From an uncultured Prevotella sp. (GTDB lineage: Bacteria > Bacteroidota > Bacteroidia > Bacteroidales > Bacteroidaceae): a stretch of DNA of 13,656 nucleotides. Made by a program: the position numbers and the translations under genes. Numbering within the stretch: the first letter of the stretch is position 1; the number at the start of each line of letters is the position of its first letter. The stretch is taken from contig CAKMOD010000118.1 in assembly GCA_927910885.1 (NCBI GenBank), positions 1 through 13,656 of the forward strand. The letters run 5' to 3'. Shown here in pieces: positions 7,202 through 13,656 of the stretch. Below the pieces are notes generated by a model. It searched no databases, was not told where the DNA came from, and worked only from the letters and a program-made list of their open reading frames with translations.

Positions 7202-9019
7202 CATCCTCTCTGGCACCTCAATACCGAGCAATGCCATACCGTTCTTGATGACCTTAGCCACGTTCTTGGCAATCATCAGACGGGTAATCTTCTCTGCTTC
7301 GGTGTCAGCGTTTAGGATGCTGTAGTCATGATAGAATTGGTTGAACTCCTTAGTCAGCTCATAGCAATAGTTTGCAATACCACTTGGACTATAGTCGATA
7401 CCAGCCTGTGCAACTGCAGCACTGAAGTCATTGAGCTTCTGGATGAGTGCAATCTCCTTCTCATTGAGTGGTGCATCGTCGTTAAGTGATGCTGGCAAGG
7501 TGATGTTCTGTGCCTCAGCTTTACGGAGAATACTGCGAATACGTGCGTAAGTGTACTGGATGAATGGCCCAGTATTACCATTGAAGTCAATAGACTCCTC
7601 TGGGTTGAAGAGCATATTTTTGCGCGCATCAACTTTAAGGATGAAGTACTTCAGCGCACCCATGCCCACAATACGTGCAATCTCGTTCTTCTCTTCCTCT
7701 GTGATACCTTCCAACTTGTTCACCTTATCCTCGCTAAGACTCTTTGCGTTCTCAATCATTGAAGCAACAAGGTCGTCTGCATCGACAACTGTTCCCTCAC
7801 GACTCTTCATCTTACCGTTTGGCAATTCAACCATACCGTATGAGAAGTGCACAAGGTCTTTACCCCACTTGAAGCCTAAACGGTCCAAGAGGATAGAGAG
7901 AACTTGGAAGTGGTAGTTCTGCTCGTTACCAACGACATAAATCATCTTGTCGATAGGGAAGTCGTTGAAACGCATCTCTGCCGTACCAATATCTTGTGTC
8001 ATATAAACCGATGTGCCATCCTTACGCAACAAGAGCTTCTGATCTAAGCCCTCATTGGTGAGGTCAGCCCATACAGAGTTGTCTTCCTTACGAATGAAGA
8101 GTCCCTTCTCAAGACCTTCTTCCACCTTCTTCTTGCCAGCGAGATAAGTGCTTGATTCGTAGTAAATTTTATCGAAACCAACGCCCAATGCTTTGTAAGT
8201 CTCGTCGAAACCGGCATATACCCAGTTGTTCATCATTTCCCACAAACCGCGAATCTCTGGGTCATTAGCTTCCCACTTCACGAGCATATCGCGTGTTTCC
8301 TTCATCAGTGGAGCCTCGTGTTCAGCTTTAGCTTTTGCCTCTTCGGCTGTCAATCCTTCCTTCTCATACTGCTCCTGCAGTTGCTTACACTCCTCTTTGT
8401 AGTGCTTGTCGAAGAGAACATAGAAGTCACCAACTAAGTGGTCACCTTTCTTTCCTGCCTGCTCTGGTGTGATACCATTGCCCCACTTCTGCCAAGCTAA
8501 CATTGACTTACAGATGTGGATACCACGGTCATTAACGATATTCGTCTTTACTACCTTGTTACCATTGGCTTCCATAATCTGTGCCAATGACCAACCAAGG
8601 AGGTTGTTACGTACGTGACCAAGGTGAAGTGGCTTATTTGTGTTAGGTGAAGAGTATTCGATCATCACCAATGGACTCTCGTCTGTCACACGCTTCTCGC
8701 CAAACTTCTCGTCAGCGTTGATATCATTCAACAGACCTGTCCATGCTGCCTGTGCAATAACGAGGTTGAGGAAGCCCTTAACAACGTTGAAGTCGGCTAC
8801 AGCCTTACAGTTCTTCTTTAGGTATTCACCTAAATCCTGTGCGGTATCTTCAGGCTTCTTATGTGAAGTCTTCAGCAATGGGAAGGTGACGAGTGTGAGG
8901 TTACCCTCAAAGTCGCTGCGTGTCTTCTGCAGCTGAATCATCTTTTCAGGAACTTCTGTTCCATACAATTCCTTGACAGCTGCAAGTGCAGCAACGGTAA
9001 TTTGCTCTTCTATCTTCAT
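7199..9019 (-). CDS. argS: arginyl-tRNA synthetase (ArgRS)
   Basis: A cytoplasmic class I aminoacyl-tRNA synthetase that charges tRNA-Arg. Counting from the start chosen here, it has 606 residues: an N-terminal Add1-type domain (EGNLTLVTFPLL), the HIGH motif as HLGH (132-135) in SPNTNKPLHLGHVRNN, a KMSK-like KMKSREGT near residue 402, NTGPFIQYTYARIRSI, and the all-helical anticodon-binding domain ending in ALLGIEVPERM. The frame is open from an ATG at 9046, but that codon overlaps the -7 promoter element at 9044-9051, so the second Met (9019, MKIEEQ) is the likely start; it also fits the N-terminus of homologues as I know them. The stop codon merges with a GC-rich hairpin repeat. Essential gene, no sign of damage. 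Confidence 0.95.
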   Translation of the reverse strand: MKIEEQITVAALAAVKELYGTEVPEKMIQLQKTRSDFEGNLTLVTFPLLKTSHKKPEDTAQDLGEYLKKNCKAVADFNVVKGFLNLVIAQAAWTGLLNDINADEKFGEKRVTDESPLVMIEYSSPNTNKPLHLGHVRNNLLGWSLAQIMEANGNKVVKTNIVNDRGIHICKSMLAWQKWGNGITPEQAGKKGDHLVGDFYVLFDKHYKEECKQLQEQYEKEGLTAEEAKAKAEHEAPLMKETRDMLVKWEANDPEIRGLWEMMNNWVYAGFDETYKALGVGFDKIYYESSTYLAGKKKVEEGLEKGLFIRKEDNSVWADLTNEGLDQKLLLRKDGTSVYMTQDIGTAEMRFNDFPIDKMIYVVGNEQNYHFQVLSILLDRLGFKWGKDLVHFSYGMVELPNGKMKSREGTVVDADDLVASMIENAKSLSEDKVNKLEGITEEEKNEIARIVGMGALKYFILKVDARKNMLFNPEESIDFNGNTGPFIQYTYARIRSILRKAEAQNITLPASLNDDAPLNEKEIALIQKLNDFSAAVAQAGIDYSPSGIANYCYELTKEFNQFYHDYSILNADTEAEKITRLMIAKNVAKVIKNGMALLGIEVPERM

Positions 9020-9043
9020 CTTTTGTTTCTTTTTATCTGTCTG

Positions 9044-9051
9044 CAAAGTTA
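9044..9051 (-). promoter_or_regulatory. argS -7 promoter element
   Basis: On the minus strand this reads TAACTTTG followed by CAG, a full match to TAnnTTTG and a common form in this phylum. Transcription would begin near 9037, about 18 bases before the ATG at 9019. No good TTTG lies 20 bases upstream. The element decides the argS start. Confidence 0.6.
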
Positions 9052-9088
9052 CGGAAAATCAGCCGAATAACGGCAGGAGGAGAGGGGT

Positions 9089-9240
9089 TAATTCATAATT
9101 ATGATTGGTTTTAATTCATAATTCATAATTCATAATTCATAATTATGATTACTTTTAATTCAGAATTCATAATTCAGAATTCATAATTTTGATTACTTTA
9201 AAGGCACAGTTTATAATTCAAAATTCAGGAATTTGATTAC
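9089..9240. repeat. AATTCAT heptamer tandem repeats and derived units
   Basis: The core 9113-9141 is four copies of ATTCATA in tandem. Around it lie degenerate copies (TTCAGAA, TTCAAAA) punctuated four times by a tail of the form (A/T)TGATT(A/G)(C/G)TTTT, near 9102, 9145, 9189 and 9232. This gives a higher-order repeat built from heptamers. It lies in the 9047-9573 spacer between the argS promoter and the end of the helicase gene. No gene is visible there. Confidence 0.75.
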
Positions 9241-9383
9241 TTTTAAGGTATAGTAGAACTGCTGTATTTCATTATAAAGAAAGCTAATTGTTGTGGATGT
9301 TATGGTTATAGTCGGTTGTCGAAGTCCTTTCTAACGATAGATTGCAGGCATGATGATTGTCTGTAAAGTGGTGTTTAGGCGTC

Positions 9384-9449
9384 AACACCATTGGTGTTCA
9401 TGCCCAGCACCAATTGTGCGGAGGCTTAGCACCAATGGTGCTTACACAT
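9384..9449. repeat. three palindromes at exact 22-bp spacing
   Basis: AACACCATTGGTGTT (9384-9398) and AGCACCAATGGTGCT (9428-9442) are perfect palindromes with 7-base arms around one centre base. Between them AGCACCAATTGTGC (9406-9419) is an imperfect one. The units start at 9384, 9406 and 9428, spaced 22 bases, about two helical turns. The set looks like clustered sites for a dimeric DNA-binding protein, or a small hairpin family. Confidence 0.65.
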
Positions 9450-9573
9450 CATACGACATGGAGAAAGTGACTTTTTATCCCCCGATATCAGTATAATCCT
9501 TTTATCTTCTATGCTTCTATGTCTTTATTTCTTACCTTTCGCATCCTCTTCCTATCAAAGATTTTTCCCGATT

Positions 9574-11385
9574 TTACCTTTCAATGGTATAATATCCACC
9601 CTTCTCTTTGATATAATCAATGAGTTCTGCGAAGAGTTGGTTTTGTCTTAATGTCGGCTCATTACCTGTAAGAATCAACTGTTTGCGGGCTCTTGTGATG
9701 GCAACATTCAGTTTACGGTCGATGGGTTGACCGTCTTCGTAGAATGTGTTGGCGGTGAGGAAATCGAGTTGATAGCGACTTTGAATGGTGAAGGAGTAGA
9801 GGATGATATCACGTTGGCTGCCCTGATAGCGTTCAACGGTGTCAATACTGATTTCTTCTAATTCGGGAATACCGAGTTTCTCAATCTCCTTTCTAATCAT
9901 TGCAATCTGATTACGGTAAGGTACGATGACACCAATAGACTTCTGTGGGTCGAAGTTATTGCCGAGTTGTCGGTATAAACGTCTAAGTAGGTCGGTAATG
10001 ATACGTGCCTCCTCCGTGTTTACCTTCTCTGAAATATTCAGTTGTCGACATGGCTTTGAAGGAATGAAAATCATACGATGCGCCTTCAATACATCATCCG
10101 TCTCGTCCTCACTCGTTTCGTTATAAGTCAATGTCTGCTCCAATTGGTGTGCTAATGGTACACATTCGAGTTGTTCGCGTGCATAGAACTTACGATTAGC
10201 AAAGTCGGCAATATCCGGATGCATGCGTCCTTGTTTGTGCAGTGTACCAACAAACTCAGTTCTCCCTGCTGCCCGCTCGGTGAGGATAAGGCGTTCAAAG
10301 AGAGAGTTGGCGCAAGAGTTAAGGTGGATTGCTTTCAGTGTTTCGTCTTCAACAAGCACTTCCGTATCACTCTGTTGTACCACCGCTGGCAATTGTTTAT
10401 GGTCGCCTATCAGTATAAACTTACCGATGGCCTCACCCCCCGCCCTCTCCTTCAGAGAGGGAGCTGCAAGATTGGTGAGGTTTTGCTGTATGTTTGCAGA
10501 ATGTTTATTTCCCATATTATAGTCCCCCTGCTGTAATCCTTTGAGGGAGTTGTTAGCAGCAGTTCCCTCTCTGAAGGAGAGGGCGGGGGGTGAGTCTATA
10601 ATACTCTTTAGCACCCACTCTGTCTGGTTTATTACCTCGTTATTGGTGAATCGTAGTACATAAAAACCTTGTTCATTAAGATATTTTGTACGAATAGTAT
10701 CCTTTTCTTGCTGTTCTTCACTATTATGATACTCACCGTCAACTTCAATGATAAGGCTAATTTCTAAGCAAATAAAATCAGCAATATAGTCCCCAATGGC
10801 ATGTTGCCGTCTGAATTTCAATCCTAACTGTCGGTCTCTTATACACTGCCAGAGTAAGGTCTCTGCATCAGTCGGTGTCTTACGGTTATTAACTGCATTG
10901 TTTTTAAGAATCTGATAGATGTCAGGGTGGGCTGTACGAAGGGGAGACGTCTTAGTCCTTGCGCTCTCCTTTAGAGAGGGAGTTGCAAGATTGGTGAGGT
11001 TTTGTTGTATGTTTGCAGAATATTTATTTACCATCTTATAGTCCCCCTGCTGTAATCCTTTGAGGGATTTGTTAGCAGCAGCTCCCTCTCTGAAGGAGAG
11101 GGCGGGGGGTGAGGCTGTAAGTAAACCAATAATATTCGGTTCTAATATTTGACTCGCTTCATCAATGATGGCGAGGTCGAAATGCTTGATATTAAAGAAC
11201 GCAGCATTGCTGTTCATTGTTGAGGTTGTGGCAACAACGATTTGAGCATCTGCTAAGGTAGACTTTATGCTGTTGAGGGTTGCATTCTCATCTAACACTT
11301 CCTTCAATAAATGGTCACTGTATTTCGGATCACAACTGAACTCATTACCGATGCGGATATAGTCAAGTTCGTTCTCTGTCAGCAT
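9574..11385 (-). CDS. C-terminal half of SF1 (Upf1/Dna2-like) helicase, with in-frame DUF559 insert
   Basis: 603 codons from an ATG that is probably internal to the ancestral gene. Helicase motifs: DEAS motif II (75-78), GDHKQLPAVV motif III (327-336), QGRMHP (385-390, the QYRMHP-like motif), TVERYQGSQRDIIL motif V (516-529) and NVAITRAR motif VI (560-567). Residues about 91-319 are foreign: they are encoded by the element at 10430-11115 and contain a DUF559 domain (KFRRQH 189-194, IADF 201-204, IIEVDGEYH 212-220). The insert splits motif II from motif III at a loop. The ATG overlaps the upstream frame's TGA as ATGCTGA, which could allow coupled re-initiation, but a protein made that way would lack Walker A and motif Ia. 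Confidence 0.75.
   Translation of the reverse strand: MLTENELDYIRIGNEFSCDPKYSDHLLKEVLDENATLNSIKSTLADAQIVVATTSTMNSNAAFFNIKHFDLAIIDEASQILEPNIIGLLTASPPALSFREGAAANKSLKGLQQGDYKMVNKYSANIQQNLTNLATPSLKESARTKTSPLRTAHPDIYQILKNNAVNNRKTPTDAETLLWQCIRDRQLGLKFRRQHAIGDYIADFICLEISLIIEVDGEYHNSEEQQEKDTIRTKYLNEQGFYVLRFTNNEVINQTEWVLKSIIDSPPALSFREGTAANNSLKGLQQGDYNMGNKHSANIQQNLTNLAAPSLKERAGGEAIGKFILIGDHKQLPAVVQQSDTEVLVEDETLKAIHLNSCANSLFERLILTERAAGRTEFVGTLHKQGRMHPDIADFANRKFYAREQLECVPLAHQLEQTLTYNETSEDETDDVLKAHRMIFIPSKPCRQLNISEKVNTEEARIITDLLRRLYRQLGNNFDPQKSIGVIVPYRNQIAMIRKEIEKLGIPELEEISIDTVERYQGSQRDIILYSFTIQSRYQLDFLTANTFYEDGQPIDRKLNVAITRARKQLILTGNEPTLRQNQLFAELIDYIKEKGGYYTIER
10430..10594. repeat. MITE-like unit A of the DUF559 element
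   Basis: 165 bases with its own inverted ends: the left end (GCCTCACCCCCCGCCCTCTC) and the right end (GAGAGGGCGGGGGGTGAG at 10577-10594) are mutual complements over about 36 bases with one mismatch. It matches unit B at about 144 of 153 positions. On its own it resembles a small non-autonomous element. Confidence 0.75.
10961..11115. repeat. MITE-like unit B of the DUF559 element (left end degraded)
   Basis: A direct copy of unit A with nine visible mismatches over 153 bases and no gaps. Its right end is intact and forms the outer inverted repeat of the whole element. Its left end has lost the CCTCACCCCCC part but keeps the hairpin CTCTCCTTTAGAGAG. Units A and B are offset by 519 bases, a multiple of three. 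Confidence 0.75.
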
Positions 11386-13610
11386 ATTACAAATCTCGTC
11401 AACAGCACGATTTGTATAGGCAAGGAGGAGGATTGAACTTTGAACTTTGAACTTTGAACTTTGGACTTTTCAGCCAACTGTTCACGCACAAGGAATTGCA
11501 GGGCTTGTGAGGTCTTGCCTGTGCCGGGAGGACCGATAAGAAGGAAATAATCCTGTGCCTGCTTTGCTTTCAAGATGATTTCGTCATAATCGGGATGGTA
11601 GCTGCGGGATAAGGTCAGCGACTTATCGACGCATGGCACACGCTGTCCCAAAAGTAGCTGACGGCGTTCTTCGTTTGAAGTGATGAAGGTATAAAGACTT
11701 CTGATAGCTGATGTGCCACCGATGTCACTACCTGCATGCTCAATAGCAAAGTAATCTCCGCTGATAAGGTCAGGGTTTTGCTGTCCATCATTGAGGTGTA
11801 CAACAAGTCTGTCACCATGTATCTCCTGCAAAGAACCTTTGAAAAGAATACTCATTCTCACGTCAGGAGCCTCATTCTTCTTGTACGCATAGAGGTAAAT
11901 CATATCTCCTCTGCGAAAGTTAGGGAGGAAATCTTCGCCCTGTTGGGGTACAGCGAGTGTAATCGTATCATAGCCGTTGAACGAGCTGCTACGCTCTTTC
12001 TCGATGATAGTCAGTCTTGTATAGATGTTTCCAGTCTCTTTTTTCTCTGCAAGAGGCATGTTCCATAGGTCAGCATTACTGTTTCCTACACCTTCCTGTA
12101 CACCCACTTTCGACACTAATTGTTCCTTGATAACAAAGGTCATCATACGTGTGAAATATGCACATTCGAGGTCGTTGAGTTGGTGAAGTGGTGCCAGTGT
12201 CTCAGTGAGTTGTGGTAAGAGGTATCTATTGTAGAAGTTATCGTTTTGTTTCTCAACGTTCAATGTCTGCGGTGTGAGCAATGGCAACATCCTATCAAAG
12301 CCATTTTCAGCCATCCAGAACTCCGTTGCCACGGCTTGATTACGGAAGCGGATAGCTTCACGAATCAGCTTTTGTAGGGGCTCCACTTCGAGGAGTCCGT
12401 CGGGTAGGGGATATTTAGAATACAAGAGTTGGATATGTGCATTCTTCGGACTGAGTTGGAAGTTATATTGCAAGATACCATAGTAGAGCAACACCTGCAC
12501 GTAGTGTTTCTCAACATGGAGTGAGCCATGCGGATTTTTGTATTTGCGTTCAATAAAAGTATTCTTTCCCGACTTCTGCTCAACAAGTAGTTTTAAGTCG
12601 GTTGTCATCAAGTCGACACGACCCTGTATGCCCAATCGTTCGCATACAAAGGAAGGCTCAAGAATCGCTTTCTCACGGTCGAAGGTTTGGAAGATTTCGT
12701 CAACAATCCCCTTGATATTCTCCACCTGTCGTTCTGCATCTTGTTTGAAAGACGCTGCATCAAAGTCGGGACAGGTCGCATAGTCCAAAGCCTTCTCTCT
12801 GAAGTTAGAACGGAAGGTTTCTTTAATGTCGTATTCTGCAGGATGATTGATGATATCATCGAGTGCAGAACCAGCGAAATTACCCAATACAATGTGTTTA
12901 TTGCTGAGGCGAGGGGTAAGTCTGTTGACGGTGAAAAGCAACGGATGGTGTCCATAACTTTCAAAACAATTAGCAATGGTAGAGATATCTATCAGGTAGT
13001 CTGGCTCAACGACGATAAGGCGCGGTATGACCTTCTTTCGGGTGACAGTGCAGTCAAGGAGGTTCAGCTGCATTCCTTCGCGTAGCATCGGGCGTAAGTA
13101 GCTGAAATCAATGTAGTCTGGTGTGTTCATATAGTCCACCGTTAAGAGTTCTTCGCTACTGTCTTGATTGGTTACAGCTACCTGAATAGTACTCTCGTCC
13201 CACTCTCTTACGATACAACGAATGTAACGATAATTCGTAATCTGAATGTTCTCTGTGATGCGTCCGTGTGTAGGAATCTTTCCAACGAGGAACGACGGGA
13301 TAGCCTCCTGCACAACAGCAGACACGAAGATAGCCAAGGCACGACAGTCGTAAGCCACGTCTTCAGGGAGAATCGGGGCGTAAGAGTTACTGTGCCGACG
13401 CATTTTCTGAATCGCCACAATATCCTGTGGGGCAATATTATGCTGCCTACAGAGCGACTCCACCTGCGAAGAAAGGTTGCCGAAACCATGTCGGGTGTTT
13501 TTTAATCCTTCATGACAAGCAATGACGAGCGTCTCGTGCATGATAAGAGCCTGCGCTTCAGAAGGTGCCGAAAGGATGTCAGCAATACGTGAGAATAGTT
13601 CGTGTGCCAT
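11379..13610 (-). CDS. N-terminal half of Dna2-like nuclease-helicase (PD-(D/E)XK domain and Walker A)
   Basis: 743 codons, starting MAHELFSRIADIL at 13610. A RecB/Cas4-like PD-(D/E)XK nuclease site lies near residues 325-350: GRVDLM supplies the Asp and VEQKSGK the Glu-x-Lys. A long middle region follows, then the helicase P-loop GPPGTGKT (693-700). The last approximately 15 residues (SLPIQIVLLTRFVIC) are the wrong frame after the heptamer repeat, which encodes SKVQSSKFKVQSS. As it stands the product would bind nucleotide poorly if at all, lacking motifs Ia to VI, but could keep the nuclease domain. The combination of nuclease and SF1 helicase suggests DNA end-processing or repair, as for Dna2. 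The gene is followed directly by its own missing half. Confidence 0.8.
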   Translation of the reverse strand: MAHELFSRIADILSAPSEAQALIMHETLVIACHEGLKNTRHGFGNLSSQVESLCRQHNIAPQDIVAIQKMRRHSNSYAPILPEDVAYDCRALAIFVSAVVQEAIPSFLVGKIPTHGRITENIQITNYRYIRCIVREWDESTIQVAVTNQDSSEELLTVDYMNTPDYIDFSYLRPMLREGMQLNLLDCTVTRKKVIPRLIVVEPDYLIDISTIANCFESYGHHPLLFTVNRLTPRLSNKHIVLGNFAGSALDDIINHPAEYDIKETFRSNFREKALDYATCPDFDAASFKQDAERQVENIKGIVDEIFQTFDREKAILEPSFVCERLGIQGRVDLMTTDLKLLVEQKSGKNTFIERKYKNPHGSLHVEKHYVQVLLYYGILQYNFQLSPKNAHIQLLYSKYPLPDGLLEVEPLQKLIREAIRFRNQAVATEFWMAENGFDRMLPLLTPQTLNVEKQNDNFYNRYLLPQLTETLAPLHQLNDLECAYFTRMMTFVIKEQLVSKVGVQEGVGNSNADLWNMPLAEKKETGNIYTRLTIIEKERSSSFNGYDTITLAVPQQGEDFLPNFRRGDMIYLYAYKKNEAPDVRMSILFKGSLQEIHGDRLVVHLNDGQQNPDLISGDYFAIEHAGSDIGGTSAIRSLYTFITSNEERRQLLLGQRVPCVDKSLTLSRSYHPDYDEIILKAKQAQDYFLLIGPPGTGKTSQALQFLVREQLAEKSKVQSSKFKVQSSSLPIQIVLLTRFVIC
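11435..11469. repeat. GAACTTT heptamer tandem repeat inside the helicase gene
   Basis: Four perfect tandem copies of GAACTTT (11435, 11442, 11449, 11456) and a fifth with one mismatch (GGACTTT, 11463-11469). The unit length of seven is not a multiple of three, so each gain or loss changes the frame. The repeat lies about 15 codons after the Walker A motif. On the minus strand it encodes the heptad KVQSSKF. Confidence 0.88.
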
Positions 13611-13656
13611 TATGATAATGTTTCCCCAGTCCTTTTAATAAAGAGGAATTGTTTTT

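Larger units (their letters stand above)
10430..11115 (-). mobile_element. DUF559 endonuclease element inserted in frame in the helicase gene
   Basis: A 686-base insertion with 38-base perfect terminal inverted repeats, each starting GCCTCACCCCCCGCCCTCTC and containing a hairpin CCCTCTC-CTTCA-GAGAGGG. Inside lie two direct copies of a 153-base sequence (10442-10594 and 10961-11113) around a DUF559 frame (about 10605-10930) read on the minus strand in the helicase frame. The DUF559 domain has the Asp/Glu/Asp/His pattern of the family (Asp203, Glu214, Asp216 and His220 of the 603-residue frame). DUF559 is Vsr-like, and Vsr-like enzymes include homing endonucleases, so self-spread by DNA cutting is plausible. 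No stop codon occurs across the element. No intein-type splice residues are present at the boundaries. Confidence 0.8.
9574..13610 (-). pseudogene. Dna2-like PD-(D/E)XK nuclease / SF1 helicase locus, frame-split by a heptamer repeat
   Basis: The whole locus encodes one ancestral protein, now in two frames. The N-terminal half ends in out-of-frame residues after the Walker A motif. In the other frame the sequence continues as ILLLAYTNRAVDEICN (motif Ia region) straight into the C-terminal half. The switch falls at the GAACTTT repeat (11435-11469); adding one 7-base unit, or removing two, would give a continuous protein of about 1347 residues, of which about 229 belong to the inserted DUF559 element. 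Without the insert it would be about 1118, a plausible size for the family. Both halves are otherwise free of stops, so the gene may be phase-variable and currently off, or freshly broken. Sequencing error in the repeat is also possible. Confidence 0.72.

Noticed and set aside
7354..8936. Open frames overlapping argS on both strands
   Set aside because: They are shadows of a strongly conserved synthetase gene and show no family motifs.
9384..9449. CRISPR array
   Set aside because: The 22-base period includes the palindrome itself, leaving no room for unique spacers of normal length, and no cas genes are present.
10430..11115. Intein in the helicase gene
   Set aside because: The insert lacks the intein splice residues: no Cys at its start and no His-Asn pair followed by Cys, Ser or Thr at its end, and no Hint-type blocks. 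The boundaries are repeat-encoded instead.
10430..11115. Conventional insertion sequence or composite transposon
   Set aside because: No DDE, HUH or tyrosine transposase or recombinase frame exists in the element; the only enzyme-like domain is DUF559.
11379..11469. Programmed -1 ribosomal frameshift joining the two helicase halves
   Set aside because: A -1 shift would restore the frame, but no X XXY YYZ slippery heptamer in the right phase is seen in the overlap; the tandem repeat explains the break better.
12365..13505. Several 70-130 residue frames overlapping the N-terminal helicase half
   Set aside because: They lie in other frames of a gene with recognisable nuclease and P-loop motifs; their composition is not protein-like.

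Overview
The window looks like chromosomal DNA of a Prevotella-like member of the Bacteroidota. The reasons are promoters with the TAnnTTTG -7 element of that phylum, few Shine-Dalgarno sites, FabI and ArgRS sequences of the Bacteroidota type, and the heptamer repeats often seen in these genomes. Genus assignment is inference; no rRNA or tRNA gene was seen.

Layout, left to right. Positions 57-3482 (minus) encode a large PLD-nuclease/SNF2 helicase. A spacer with a 22-bp periodic array and a weak small ORF leads to a plus-strand DUF2238/YjdF-type membrane protein (3939-4559). A second spacer with a related 22-bp array leads to fabI (5016-5873, plus), which has a good promoter and is followed by a strong bidirectional terminator. 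On the minus strand come a DUF559-endonuclease/RNase H fusion (6168-7067) and argS (7199-9019). A 527-bp spacer holds AATTCAT-type heptamer repeats and three palindromes spaced exactly 22 bp apart. Positions 9574-13610 (minus) hold a Dna2-like PD-(D/E)XK nuclease plus superfamily-1 helicase. It is split into two reading frames at a heptamer tandem repeat.

The most striking content is a pair of small elements with the same plan. Each has GC-rich hairpin repeats (core CCCTCCCC-GAAA-GGGGAGGG or relatives) facing each other at the two ends and a DUF559 (Vsr-like, PD-(D/E)XK) endonuclease reading frame on the minus strand between them. One (10430-11115) sits in frame inside the helicase between motif II and motif III, has 38-bp perfect terminal inverted repeats, and carries two 153-bp direct repeats (about 94% identical). 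The other (6564-7201) lies between the argS stop codon and the RNase H catalytic domain, and its endonuclease is fused to RNase H where related proteins carry a viroplasmin domain. Further hairpin repeats without DUF559 follow fabI and the RNase H gene directly at their stop codons. I infer a family of REP-like repeats spread together with DUF559 endonucleases.

A second notable feature is the helicase switch. Four perfect and one imperfect copies of GAACTTT sit just after the Walker A motif. The current copy number puts the downstream helicase half out of frame, and one extra unit would restore a continuous protein with motif Ia intact. This is the arrangement expected of a phase-variable or recently inactivated gene.
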